A stretch of DNA of 23,250 nucleotides from Plakobranchus ocellatus (lineage: Eukaryota > Mollusca > Gastropoda > Plakobranchidae). Below the pieces are notes generated by a model, which saw nothing but the letters and a program-made list of their open reading frames with translations, was not told where the DNA came from and ran no database searches. Made by a program: the position numbers and the translations under genes. The stretch is from assembly GCA_019648995.1 (NCBI GenBank), contig BLXT01004163.1:32651-55900 (forward strand). The letters are read 5' to 3'. Shown here piece by piece: positions 1 to 9,515 of this stretch. Each line of letters starts with the position of its first letter. Position 1 is the first letter of the stretch.

Positions 1-44
<44 letters not shown>
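1..44. repeat. (TC)22 microsatellite at window edge
   Basis: Uninterrupted TC dinucleotide repeat that starts at the window edge, so its true length is unknown. It grades into a short pyrimidine-rich stretch to about position 68. It lies upstream of the first exon and is probably intronic or intergenic. Confidence 0.97.
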
Positions 45-47
<3 letters not shown>

Positions 48-200
48 TTCCTTTTTTTCTCTCCCTCCACCACTGCTTTTCATTCTTTTCCAGGCGCAAT
101 CACACACTTAACTGAGCATATTATCAGTTAGTATGATTTATCTCTGGAGTATAATTATGCAAATTAAAGTAGCTGCAAGTACAATATCTGCTTTTTCCAG

Positions 201-411
201 GTTTCCGTACAGGACGCCGATCTCTCAGACCATCTCTTGGATTTTTACACCTGATGAAGATTCTGGAGATGCCGACGGTTTCGTCAAATTCCTGTGCAGC
301 GCAAATGACGACATTCATAAAACTGAAGCGATGGAAGAACTTCGAGTCAAAGTCTTAGTTGATCCAAGCATTGTGTCCGACAAGTCCCATATTGAACTGA
401 AAAGTGACCCG
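201..411 (+). CDS. Internal exon of a probable Ig-superfamily gene
   Basis: Seen: a good splice acceptor (CTTTTTCCAG, ending at 200) opens a 211-nt exon that closes at a consensus donor, GTGAGT, at 412. The reading frame is open throughout: 1 nt, then 70 codons, ending in phase 0. The frame shows a Trp followed about 20 residues later by FLCSAND, then a hydrophobic strand ELRVKVLVDP. This resembles the C, F and G strands of an immunoglobulin-like domain (Trp, then CxAx, then the strand leading into the next domain). The next residues (VSDKSHIEL) look like the A strand of a following domain. An alternative acceptor, CAG at 210-212, would shorten the exon by 12 nt and keep the frame. The flanks are much more AT-rich than the exon. 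Family membership is inferred from strand pattern only. The upstream exons, including any signal peptide, lie outside the window. Confidence 0.5.
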
Positions 412-1587
412 GTGAGTGACCGTCACAACTTTTCGTCTGTCGAACATTATGTTGATATGATGATAAACTTACCTTTTTTTCTGCCCTCTAGTTGTCTGAC
501 TGATGGGCGTTTGAGTATCTATTTTATGAAAGGTATTGGTGGTTACATAAAGGTCTAACAAATATACGCTGGAACCAGTAAAAATCTTTCTACGTAGTCA
601 AGGCTCGCCACGGGTGTCCTAGCTTGATAAGGGCTAAAAACCTGAGACCTTAGACCGTTTGTAATGGCCAGGGCGTGTGTACAAATAGGCTTCAAACAAG
701 CTGTTCATTTGCTTTGTGTTTGTCTTCCATTTCTGCACAACCTTGTTTGACCGTTGACGATATTTCATCCTGTTTAGTTTTTTGTTTTAATCTGTTGGGT
801 TAACGTTTTGGTTTTGTTAAACAGTGGTCTTTCGTTTTGATAAGATAATTATTTCATAATGTACTTTAAAACTATTTATGAGTTTTGTTTTTTCTTGAAA
901 GATGTAAAAGCTTTGAACAGCATGCGAAAAAAAGGATTGAAGAAGTTAGAAAGCTGAGGGACGTTACAAGATAATATGTGATAACAAGACAAATCTGTGT
1001 TTTGTTTTCCTTAATTTTCGGTTTTAATGTGGGACTGCCTAAAATTATTATTTTTTGCAACAATAATAGTACAAATTTGGGCTCTCATCATAAAATATTG
1101 ATGTCGCTCTTTTATTTGGATTCAAATGAGGCCGTTGATGTAAGCCTAGACCAAATACTTTTGTAAAGGCTGCTTAGAAGTTCTCCTCTTAGCTTCTCTT
1201 CAAGATCCCTCACCGTCGTTTTCAAGTAGTTGCATTTACATTGATCAACGTTGTACCCTTGAACGCTCATGCTATGATGACGAAAGGTGAACTGTTTCTA
1301 TGATATTCAAGAACAAAAAGCGTCAAATTGTTAAAATTACCATTTTTCTAATAGTTCTATGGATACACTGTAAAAGTCACCGCCTTCAAGTAGGGTCAAC
1401 AACTCAAAGAATAAACTTAACCCCCCCCAAAAAAATGTTTAAAAAAATCAAGAATAGACAATCTTTCATACTCTGAGATCTTCGAATATATATTCTTTTG
1501 GGTAATTGCCTCACATTCCATTATCTGCGACATCATTTTGCACGAGTCTCTCAAATAGTCTATATTAATTTTCTCCGTCCCTTACAG
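412..1587 (+). other. Putative intron of the Ig-like gene
   Basis: AT-rich DNA between the GTGAGT donor and the CTTACAG acceptor. I see no coding similarity, tRNA or inverted-end element in it. The short open stretches on both strands at 870-1166 have no protein-like character. Confidence 0.4.
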
Positions 1588-1950
1588 ACTAATTCAACCA
1601 GAAAGGAAGTAACGTTTGTCTGCGCGGTAAGGGGGCGACCGCTACCGAGCGTTGATTCTCAAGGAGACAGCGGGATTCTTGACGTCAAAGTTCCTAATGT
1701 GATGGTTTCTTTCCAGTCAGATAGCTTGAATGTGTTCGGGAGCCTGGACGACAACAATCGTACTGTCATTAGAACCTCAGACCGGCTTGAGTCCATCGTA
1801 GCACATTCCGTAACTGTGGACGCTGATAGTTTCATAGAACTTCAAACCCAAATACAAGCCGATAACGCCACAGCCCCATATTGCAAAATTAAAAGTCGTA
1901 TCGCTTGGATTCTTCCATGGCTTGATATAGAAACCTTCACATATTTATAA
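1588..1950 (+). CDS. Probable Ig-like exon, possibly terminal
   Basis: Seen: a polypyrimidine tract and acceptor (CCCTTACAG, ending at 1587) open a frame in phase 0, matching the phase-0 donor at 412. The join would read IELKSDP then TNSTRKEVTFVC. EVTFVCAVRGRPLP resembles an Ig B strand with its cysteine and the B-C turn. A second Cys (APYCKIK) lies about 94 residues later and could be the F-strand partner, but no clear core Trp lies between them. The frame stays open for 120 codons to TAA at 1948-1950, and AATAAG follows directly. A strong donor-like GTAAGG at 1627 could instead end a 39-nt mini-exon, and TTTCTTTCCAG ending at 1716 could be another acceptor. G+C is higher than in the flanks, which supports coding. 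Whether 1950 is the true C-terminus is uncertain. Confidence 0.42.
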   Translation, partial: TNSTRKEVTFVCAVRGRPLPSVDSQGDSGILDVKVPNVMVSFQSDSLNVFGSLDDNNRTVIRTSDRLESIVAHSVTVDADSFIELQTQIQADNATAPYCKIKSRIAWILPWLDIETFTYL

Positions 1951-2325
1951 TAAGAAAAAGAGAAAAAAAAGCAAAAAGGCAAGCCTACTTTATGATGGTT
2001 GTTGGGTTCCTTAGCCTCCAATATGATTATACAAGAAACAAAACATCTGCGGTGTATGGCGATCTTTTAAACTTTCATCGAAATACTCTATTAATTAGCT
2101 TTTTTCCGTTCAGAAAAAGCGTAGCGACCTTTTTTTTTTTTTTTTCATTTGCTTCATATAGCTGATTCACTACCTAGATCATCCCAGTCGATTTGTTTTA
2201 CTAGCTACCTGTGAATTTCAAGGCTCGTTTGCTAACCTCTTAGCTACCAGTACTTCCTTTTCACCTCAAAGAGTATTTTGTTCATAATCATGAAATCAGA
2301 AGAAGAGAAATAAATAGATGGTTTA
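1951..2325. other. No gene seen
   Basis: AT-rich sequence with a poly-T run near 2131-2145. I see no exon, RNA gene or clear repeat. If 1950 is the end of the Ig-like gene, the first part would be 3' UTR and flank. Confidence 0.5.
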
Positions 2326-2543
2326 TTTTTCAGTTTGGTAATAGGATATCTTTTCTCCTTTTTAAAAACCTTTTAGCTTGGCAACAGGATATCCTCTCTG
2401 CTTTTTTACCTTTTAGCATCGAAATAGAATATCTTCTCTGTTTTTTTTTTTTACCTTTTAGTATGGCAATAAAATATCTTTTCTGCTTTTTATACAACTT
2501 TTGGTTTAGGTAAAGGATAATTATGTTTTCTGCTTTTATTTTT
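2326..2543. repeat. Minisatellite, about 43 bp x 5
   Basis: Five diverged tandem units begin near 2326, 2371, 2411, 2456 and 2499. Each has the shape TTTTAG, then TTGGCAAtAggATATCttt, then TCTGCTTTTT and a short tail. Unit length varies from 40 to 45 bp because of poly-T slippage. On the minus strand this gives a Lys-rich frame with an internally repeated peptide, which I regard as a product of the repeat and not a gene. Confidence 0.75.
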
Positions 2544-2813
2544 AAATAGTACGTTTTCTCACAGCCTTTTGTTGGTTTTTTTTTTTTTTTTCGAGACACT
2601 GGAATGGGCTTCAAGAGGTTGTTGGCTGAATTAAAAATTGATACAAACGCTTTAACAATCCGTTTTTGTCGTTTTTTGATTGCATAGATTGTTTGTTGTT
2701 ATTGTTGTTGGAGTGAACGTGTTTGCGGCTAATAATTGTTGAATTAATCTCTTCAATGTAAATCTTCAAGTTTTCTCAGCCTGTATAAAAGTAAAATGAA
2801 ATCTCTAACCGTG
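2544..2813. other. No gene seen
   Basis: T-rich linker with poly-T near 2575-2591 and a (TTG)n-like stretch near 2690-2712. Nothing coding is recognisable. Confidence 0.5.
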
Positions 2814-3355
<542 letters not shown>

Positions 3356-3363
3356 TGAGCTAA

Positions 3364-3899
3364 TTTAACACATTCAAAATTCACAGACCAATAATAATAT
3401 TTGGAATATTGAAACTCTACTTGTTTAAGGGGTGGCAACAAAAAAATGAATAATAAATAAACTCACTTGGTCTATTTTGAAAAAACAGGCTATTTTCCTG
3501 TGACTTTTAGTCATTAATTATACAAGCGAAGAGCTCATAAAAAGGCTAAAAATGCCAAATTTGACAGCTTTTTTTGGCATTTCTTATTTCAAACGTCAAA
3601 GTGAATATCTTTTCTATACGCTTTTTTTTCAAATGATACTATTAATATTTTGACATGAGTGACTCTTAAAATACAATTTTCTAATTAAATAATGTTAATC
3701 TTTCTCTAATGCATTGTCTGAAACAGACTTTAAAATCATTTTTTTTCCACTCATACTTGTTCTCAGTAAATCTTATAAGGCTTGTAGTTGCTACCTGGAA
3801 ATATTGCCCATTAGAAAACACTTTCAATTAATATTATTCTCCGTAAACCTCTACTACGTTTGCATTCATCTTCCCATTGGTTGCTAAATGTTGAAATCC
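3364..3899. other. No gene seen
   Basis: AT-rich DNA with no recognisable exon, RNA gene or transposon end. It separates the pyrimidine tract from the 3' boundary of a minus-strand retrotransposon remnant. Confidence 0.45.
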
Positions 3900-3904
3900 T
3901 TGTT

Positions 3905-4569
3905 TCGGCAAATGATTTTAAAGTATTTTTGCCTTCGACTCATGGTTTTGATTAGAGATCTCTCAAGATTTGTCTCTTGCAGTACTGATTCATTGGGCTT
4001 TTTCCATTCATGATATCCTCATCATTTCTACTGCTTGCAGTTTCTTTCTGTCTCCTTGTGCATTGTCCAATATTCACTTTCATTAAGTAGTATTGATCAT
4101 GGATTTGATTTAAATACCTTATTTTTTGGTGTCCAAACTTAGTTTCTGTTTGCCAGTATTGATTTCTTTTTTGAAATGTGTCTTTGACCATAGCCACTTC
4201 TTTCCTTAGATCATTTATGATCCACCATTTGATGTTATCTGGCAGTCAAAGTATTTGAATTTTGTAACTTGCTTCACTTGCTCTCCTTTGCAACGAAGAT
4301 TTGCAGTTGCGGTTTGAAGATTTCTTTAAAAAAAAAAAAAACATGCATTCGTCTTTTATCTTTTTTTTTCACATTCGGAGGCAGGACTATCCTTTCACTC
4401 TCTAAAACTGATGTTATGAGGTAGCCAAGATATTTGAATTGTGAAATTTGTTTGATTTTTTTCATCTTGCTAACGAAAGTGCATTTGGAGTTTGAGGATT
4501 TCTTTGAGATGAGCATGCATTGCGTTTCTTCCCACTCAAAAACAGGCACATTCTTTCGCTCTCGAAAAC
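3905..4569 (-). pseudogene. RTE-like non-LTR retrotransposon RT fragment
   Basis: Decayed C-terminal half of the endonuclease/reverse transcriptase polyprotein of an RTE-type non-LTR element, read on the minus strand. Order in the minus direction: ISKKSSNSKC and QISQFKYLGYLITS (the segment after the YADD catalytic motif) near 4410-4530, then a second diverged copy of the same segment (GEQVKQVTKFKY near 4240-4290), then a degenerate thumb region. The match continues with NESVLQETNLERSLIKT and SRRQKYFKII near 3905-3990. It needs several frameshifts and contains stops, so it is dead. The catalytic domain and 5' part are absent. The plus-strand element resuming at 10345 has the same residue blocks (ISKKSSN.KC, VTKFKYL, ANLERSLIKII), so the two belong to one family. 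Family assignment follows known RTE residue patterns; the fragment borders are approximate. Confidence 0.8.
4230..4569 (-). repeat. Tandem duplication inside the RT fragment
   Basis: Two head-to-tail copies of one RT segment: 4230-4408 (179 bp) and 4409-4569 (161 bp). Both begin TGATGTTAT on the plus strand and both end in a CTCTCTAAAAC or CTCTCGAAAAC motif. On the minus strand each encodes a version of ESER, then ISKKSSN, then K.KQ...FKY. The copies are strongly diverged and carry A/T runs that break the frame in 4230-4408. Confidence 0.65.
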
Positions 4570-4599
4570 TGCTCCTAAAACTATCATTGTCCATGTTGA

Positions 4600-4778
4600 A
4601 ATTGATAATAGGGGGTGTATGGAAAGGAGGCTTTTGTGCATACAGCTCGTCCAAAGATGATGTCAGGTTTTGGAGCCAACGTCAGCTCGAGAGGTCGGTG
4701 GTTGGGCTCGAACTCACGACAGAAACATCCTTGCAGATCTCCTGATGGTTCCATAGCCGCGGTGCCACCAAAGCCTCC
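4600..4778 (-). mobile_element. tRNA-derived SINE (minus strand)
   Basis: On the minus strand an A-box-like TGGCACCGCGG (4768-4758) is followed, 44 nt beyond its end, by a B-box-like AGTTCGAGCCC (4714-4704). This is the spacing and order of an internal RNA polymerase III promoter in a tRNA head. A non-tRNA body follows (GAGCTGACGTTGGCTCC, then GACGAGCTGTATGCAC) towards 4600, where it meets the RT fragment. The anticodon arm is not well formed, so I call a SINE and not a tRNA gene. The exact 3' end and target duplication were not resolved. Confidence 0.55.
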
Positions 4779-4927
4779 CTAAGACTGAAGCAAACAGACA
4801 TTGTCGATGTCATCGACAAAGCATCAATGAAAAGAGTTTAAAAAAAACAAAAAACTGTACTTTTCTTTTTACGCATTGAACTAATTCTTGAACCAAAGTG
4901 AAAGATCTCAGAAGGTGTTTGTGCAGA

Positions 4928-4981
4928 AAACGGAGTAGAGGAAGGCCAAACAGATGGGCAAAAATTTACTCTTGGGGTTGA
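4928..4981 (+). pseudogene. Possible RT C-terminal scrap (RGRPxxRW motif)
   Basis: The plus-strand frame reads KRSRGRPNRWAKIYSW. This resembles the RGRPxxRWxDDI block near the C-terminus of many non-LTR retrotransposon polyproteins. It is short, ends in a stop, and is followed by another frame (NNVNGYEIVRQN) that could be a shifted continuation. It lies upstream of the next RT fragment in an order that does not fit one element, so it would be a separate insertion. The evidence is a short motif only. Confidence 0.3.
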
Positions 4982-5166
4982 ACAATGTCAACGGTTACGA
5001 AATAGTACGGCAAAATATGGGTCGTTAAAGTTTTGACTACAAATCCCGCGTGGTAATGAACTAAGAGTTGGCCACTGTAATTTGCATTCACAATATAACC
5101 CTCTCATAAGTGTGCTACACTTTAATCCCCAATGATTCCGTTTCACTAATATGGTAGCTTTGAAGT

Positions 5167-5603
5167 CTTTTTGAAAGTAAGCATGGGCAGGATTTTTTTT
5201 TTGCTTTCATAGACCTATCATACGCATATAAAAAAAAGCACTCACAATAGTTAAAAATTATCTATTCCGATTCGACAATTACAGAAAAGCCTCAACCAAA
5301 TGGTCGATCTGACAACCGAACTACCAAATTCTCTATAAAGTACATGACCATAACGATGAAAAACTACAATAAAATACGTGGAGTAATTTACCATCAATGA
5401 TAAAGATGAACTATATTACAAGCACTGCATCTGTAAGAATTGAAGGAGAACATAGTGATTTCAAACCCATCAAAAGAGGTGTGAGCCAGAAATGTTTAAT
5501 GTCTCCTGATCTTTTTAATTTACATAGTGAAATAATCTTAAGAAATCTTGATGGTATTCCAGGCTTAAAAATAAATGGACATAATCTTAATAATCTAAGG
5601 TAT
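5167..5603 (+). pseudogene. RTE-like RT, 5' piece (interrupted at YADD)
   Basis: Reverse transcriptase palm region of an RTE-type non-LTR element. Near 5190-5235 a shifted frame reads FAFIDLSYAYK, matching the FIDxxKAFD motif that carries the first catalytic Asp; here that Asp is conserved in FID. The frame at 5397-5603 reads YITSTASVRIEGEHSDF, then GVSQKCLMSPDLFNL (family GVRQGCxMSPxLFNL, with G replaced by K), then NNLRY. The next residues should be ADDT, but after the Tyr codon at 5601-5603 the sequence jumps into a DNA transposon. The ADDT codons resume at 10349. Several frameshifts and stops in 5167-5397 show the copy was decaying. The endonuclease domain upstream is not recognisable. 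Confidence 0.87.
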
Positions 5604-5609
5604 CGCGAG

Positions 5610-5992
5610 TGGTATTGATTACTGCCGTAAGTGACATTTTTGGCGAAAAGCGTTTTATTGCATATTTGAATCCACCATCTCATCCCGCAAATTTCTAGCT
5701 GGGTCCTGTTCTCCTACGTATTTAAATAAAGCTGTAATTTAGTTTTGAAAAAAAGTTGTATGTAAGCAGATTTTGATTATTACGGTAAGAGCACTTATAG
5801 TTGAGGGTTATTTCAAAATCTTTTTTGATTACCGTTGTATGGTTACTTACCACTGTATTCAATTGAATTTTGTTCCATGTATTAAAAAAATAGTTGAATA
5901 CTGCCGTAAGTACGCACTTACGGTAGTACTCAATAACTGCAAAGTTTAGACGAACCTGGCAATTGTATTCTTTTGATAGCACTTACGGTGTC
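5610..5992. repeat. Left subterminal CCGTAAGTGC motif array
   Basis: Copies of a motif close to ACTGCCGTAAGTGC occur in both orientations. They are at 5621-5632 (in the inverted end), about 5776-5797, about 5826-5854 (diverged), 5900-5911, 5916-5930 (reverse) and 5978-5990 (reverse). The 5894-5911 and 5916-5933 copies form an inverted repeat with an 18-nt arm (16 of 18 positions pair) and a 4-nt loop. In known DNA transposons such arrays are transposase-binding sites; that role is inferred here. Confidence 0.75.
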
Positions 5993-7672
5993 ATTAGTAT
6001 GTGACTATGCATATGACTTTAGCGCTTATAATTTCATAACGCGATTTTTTTTAATTTGAACATCATTTTGCTATTAAAATAGGCATAGATTTACCATGCT
6101 ACACCCACAGATTATTTGTGACCAGTTTTGCTCCCTTGAATGAAAAGTACCGATACCAAAAGTATCAGGCTTGATCAGATGACAAGGATGACCTGTAGAA
6201 AAAAATTTTTAATGGTATGATTAATCTAGTTACAATGTTATCGATATTATAAATAGGGAGCTTGCGTATCTTTTGAAGAAGTCTAAGATATTCTTGGCAA
6301 GAACTCGGTCCTTCCCATAGGCATCCATAGTAATATTATAATAAAGAGACACAGAAACGAATTTATCTTTGTTTCTACTTATAAGACATGAGCAGAATAG
6401 TGTCTGCATACTGCAACACAACACAGGCAATTGGCTTTCCAAACATGATTGCATCTTTTATGAGGAATCTTACAGACTCACTGAAATTAACTGATCATAA
6501 GGGTCTACCTCTTTTAATGTAATGAGCCATAAGGCACCTTCATCGGTTAATCTAGAAATGAGAAGCTGATAACATCCATCTTGTTCAGTATGTTGTATGA
6601 TGAGTCAGGATGAATTAAACTCATGTATGTCTCTAGACATTCCATTGTGTGACATTATGTGTCTTCAAACTCCAGATTTGCGCATGATTGCAATGAAACG
6701 ATGTAGCCCTGAAGGGATGGCTAATTTGAAAGAGGCACTTGGAAGACGAATCATATAACAATAATTTTGTAAAGTCACAATTCATACTTAGACAACGTAG
6801 AATGTGTGATCTACACTGTGTCTTTGGCAAAAAGACAAAGTAACATTAAGATAACCTTGTAAACATAGCATTCTCCACTAGATCAATCAGAGATCTCTCT
6901 TGGACGACGCTGCTCCAGTTGTATTGATCAACTGATAGTAATAAAGAGCTAGAGAACTTATCATTCTCACATCTCGCCATGTGCTCAGTAAACATTTGTT
7001 GTAGGTATTGCCTTTAGCTTCCAGAGACACCATGCATGAAAAACAGCAACAGCACCAGTCGAACACCTGAGTATTCAAAATTATCAAACGCCAGGAGAAT
7101 CTTGATCATGATAATTAAACTAGAAAAAGGGTAGATCATTTAAAGACAGGAAGATAAGAGAAGGGCGTGAGGAAGATTGCAGATTCCAATGCTTAAGAAA
7201 AGTTCATAGGGAGATGTATTTCCGTTGTTTCATATGTTTTTTGTTCGGTACAAATATTGCAGAAGCAGATTAAAAATCAACTCAACAGCGCGAGATTTTA
7301 CAAACAAAATTCTCTCTGTTACATTAAATCGATGTACCCGTGTGCAGATTCAGAGATTTGAAAAATCTTATTTCTTGACACTCTCTGCACATGTGAGACT
7401 CTATTTTTTACACATCTTGAGAAAACAGACGAGTCAGGAGAGATTGAACCTGAGATGAGAAGATTGAACCTGACATGAAAGAAAATCATAACGTCCACGC
7501 TTACGAGAGGAAAGTGAAAAAAACAAGATGTAATAAACGTACGCAGAGCCATTGCTGACTCAAAGGAATCCCGAGGTTTTATCCAAATATGTAGATCTAT
7601 ACTTGCACACAGTACATACTTTGCACTTTATATACGTGTGACAATTGGTTGCTGTGGATTGAGTCTAGATCT
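5993..7672. other. Transposon interior, no intact gene
   Basis: AT-rich interior of the DNA transposon. Short reading frames occur on both strands, mostly minus, but none is recognisable or long. A 20-bp direct duplication (AGATTGAACCTGAGATGA type) is at 7441-7480. AGTCTAGATCTAGACT near 7662-7677 is a perfect 16-bp palindrome. Confidence 0.5.
6482..6604 (-). pseudogene. Possible exon remnant inside the DNA transposon
   Basis: A 41-codon minus-strand frame with protein-like composition (CYQLLISRLTDEGALWLIT, then KEVDPYDQLIS) ends exactly where a consensus donor GTGAGT begins (6481-6476). Upstream, the same frame continues past a single TGA (6607-6605) for about 20 more codons. Neighbouring minus-strand frames between 7550 and 6230 are short and lie in mixed phases. 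I do not recognise a family. It could be a decayed transposase exon or chance. Confidence 0.22.
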
Positions 7673-7686
7673 AGACTTGGAATGGC

Positions 7687-8213
7687 TGATGTTGTGGTTT
7701 GGCCTTGTTTACTTGTAGTTGTAATGATTGGTCAAATTTTGAGTTAGCCTGCCTAGGTTAGATTTATTTTAGTTTACAAGTGCTATTATTGTTTTAGATT
7801 TGTTCACCTTTTAAATCTAGGGATATCCAGAAGGTCGAACATGTGAGAAGATTGTTTACAGGAAGTTGTTAGAACATATCCTTTTGACACGATAGTCATG
7901 TCATGCTTATGTTTAAAGAGAGCAAAAGGGGGAAATAAATGAGACTTTTTGATTGGTCAATATTTTTAGAGCTATTCTTGACTACAAAAGTTTTCATTCT
8001 ACTCTTTTCTAGAATGAGTTGTTTGTTTAATAGTGACCAAATAAGCTTATGCGTTGCCTAACTTGTGTTTTCTAGAAGCTGTGGCGGTAGATATAAAAGA
8101 GAGCACTGTGGGATGTTAGCGAGCTTGTAGTTCTAAGTAATTAAGGAACTTAATTTGCTGTTCTGGAATTTTTCTTGATTCAAATTAAAAACCTTTTCGT
8201 TAAATTTTCGACA
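7687..8213 (+). mobile_element. Candidate solo LTR inside the DNA transposon
   Basis: A segment that could start with TG (7687) and end with CA-type ACA (8211-8213). It has a TATA box (TATAAAAGA, 8092-8100) about 405 nt in and an ATTAAA polyadenylation-like signal (8184-8189) about 90 nt later. This is the U3-R-U5 order of an LTR. It is bracketed by AGACTTGGAATGG (7673-7685) and AGATTTGGAATGG (8214-8226), a 13-bp direct repeat with one mismatch. That repeat is longer than the usual 4-6 bp LTR target duplication and is one base off on the left, so the boundaries are not proven. Confidence 0.33.
8092..8100 (+). promoter_or_regulatory. TATA box candidate
   Basis: TATAAAAGA followed by GAGCACTGTG and a possible initiator 25-35 nt downstream. 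It is the best core-promoter-like sequence noticed in the window. It may belong to the candidate LTR or be chance in AT-rich DNA. Confidence 0.3.
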
Positions 8214-8226
8214 AGATTTGGAATGG

Positions 8227-9155
8227 TTTCAGTTGTCTGAATCATATACGATTACTTGCACAAGACTGAAGATATTGCAATTTCCTAACCAAATAAATCA
8301 CTGAAGCGTCCTGGAACATCTGGTCAAAAAAGTCAAAAGCTGTATCGAAGAGGACTAAGACAGCATCATACAACAGCAAGGACGGCAGTTAAAAGGATGT
8401 ACATTGCTTACCGCTGAAAGTCTTGCGAAAAAATTTAAAAGCAAAAGACAAATTACTTCTTCTAATGGATATGAGTGCACGGCTGGTATGTTGGAGTCAA
8501 ATTAGAAATGTTATCTATAACAGAGAAAAGGATAAAGCGGTTTTCCTTTATCCTGAAGCCTGCGAAAGACAAAATCGAAATCAGCATACAAAAGCATTGA
8601 TTTGGGAAATTGGCAACAAATTTGATTGACAGGAAATCAAACGTTCTTTCTGTATCAGTCGAAAATAGATGGATGAATTTCACTCTAATGTAAATTAAGC
8701 TTGTAAAGAAGCAGATAAATCTATGACACTCCAACTAGCCGCATGCATATCTATCAAGGAAAAAACCTCGTCGTAATGAAGACATGATTTGATAAAAAAA
8801 AAAAAAAAACTGCGATATGTTCAAAAGACATTAAGCTAATAAAACGTCATGATTATGAATAGCTAATCATAAAAAAGTTCACTACTTCATGCTCAAAAGA
8901 ATCAGAATAGAAACACATGTAACATAAGGCACATACGTTATTATATCGTCTGAGAACAGTGGATCTGGTAATCGATGCCTCCAACTAAATTTCTTGATGA
9001 GCAAAAGCTAGAGAGATACCTGTTTTGTTTTCGTTGAACAATAATTAGCACACACGTGTATGGTGCAATACATAACCGCAATGCACTGCTTGCGAATCGG
9101 TATCTATCTTCTCACATGATTACACATAGTCATATCAATAGCATGGGAGGGCCTA
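8227..9155. other. Transposon interior, short unrecognised frames
   Basis: A plus-strand frame at 8301-8417 is rich in Lys/Arg (KRPGTSGQKSQKLYRRGLRQ at its start). A second at 8423-8629 lies in another phase and carries Lys/Arg and Asn-rich stretches. If the preceding segment is an LTR, these could be a decayed gag start, but I recognise no domain. The remainder to 9155 is AT-rich, with poly-A at 8795-8810. Confidence 0.3.
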
Positions 9156-9418
9156 AAATACTGAAAATAAGGAAAAGAAAAGGACGAGAAGGGAGATAAG
9201 GAAATGCAAGAGAGATGAGAAAGAAAACTGAGAAATAAAGCGAAAAGAAATAGCTGTAATGAACGGGAGAAGATACAAAAGCGGAGAGACTGAGAGAGAG
9301 AAAGATAAAAGGGGAGAAACAAAGAGGGAGAAGAATAGGAAGATCGAGAAGAAGAAGAAGAAGAAGAAGAAGAAGAAGAAGAAGAAGAAGAAGAAGAAGA
9401 AGAAGAAGAAGAAGAAGA

Positions 9419-9499
<81 letters not shown>

Positions 9500-9515
9500 G
9501 CAGACAGAGAGAGGC
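9156..9515. repeat. Purine tract: (GAA)24-(GA)28-(CAGA)n
   Basis: A polypurine region on the plus strand with three abutting microsatellites: (GAA)24 at 9348-9420, (GA)28 at 9421-9476 and (CAGA)n at about 9477-9506. Ser/Leu-rich minus-strand frames and the Lys/Glu-rich plus-strand frame across it are repeat translations. It lies inside the DNA transposon. Confidence 0.96.

Noticed and set aside
2330..2614. 94-codon Lys-rich minus-strand frame
   Set aside because: It is explained by the 43-bp minisatellite read antisense; the peptide repeats because the DNA repeats.
4660..4778. A functional tRNA gene on the minus strand
   Set aside because: Only the A and B boxes fit. The anticodon and acceptor stems do not pair well and a non-tRNA body follows, so a SINE is more likely.
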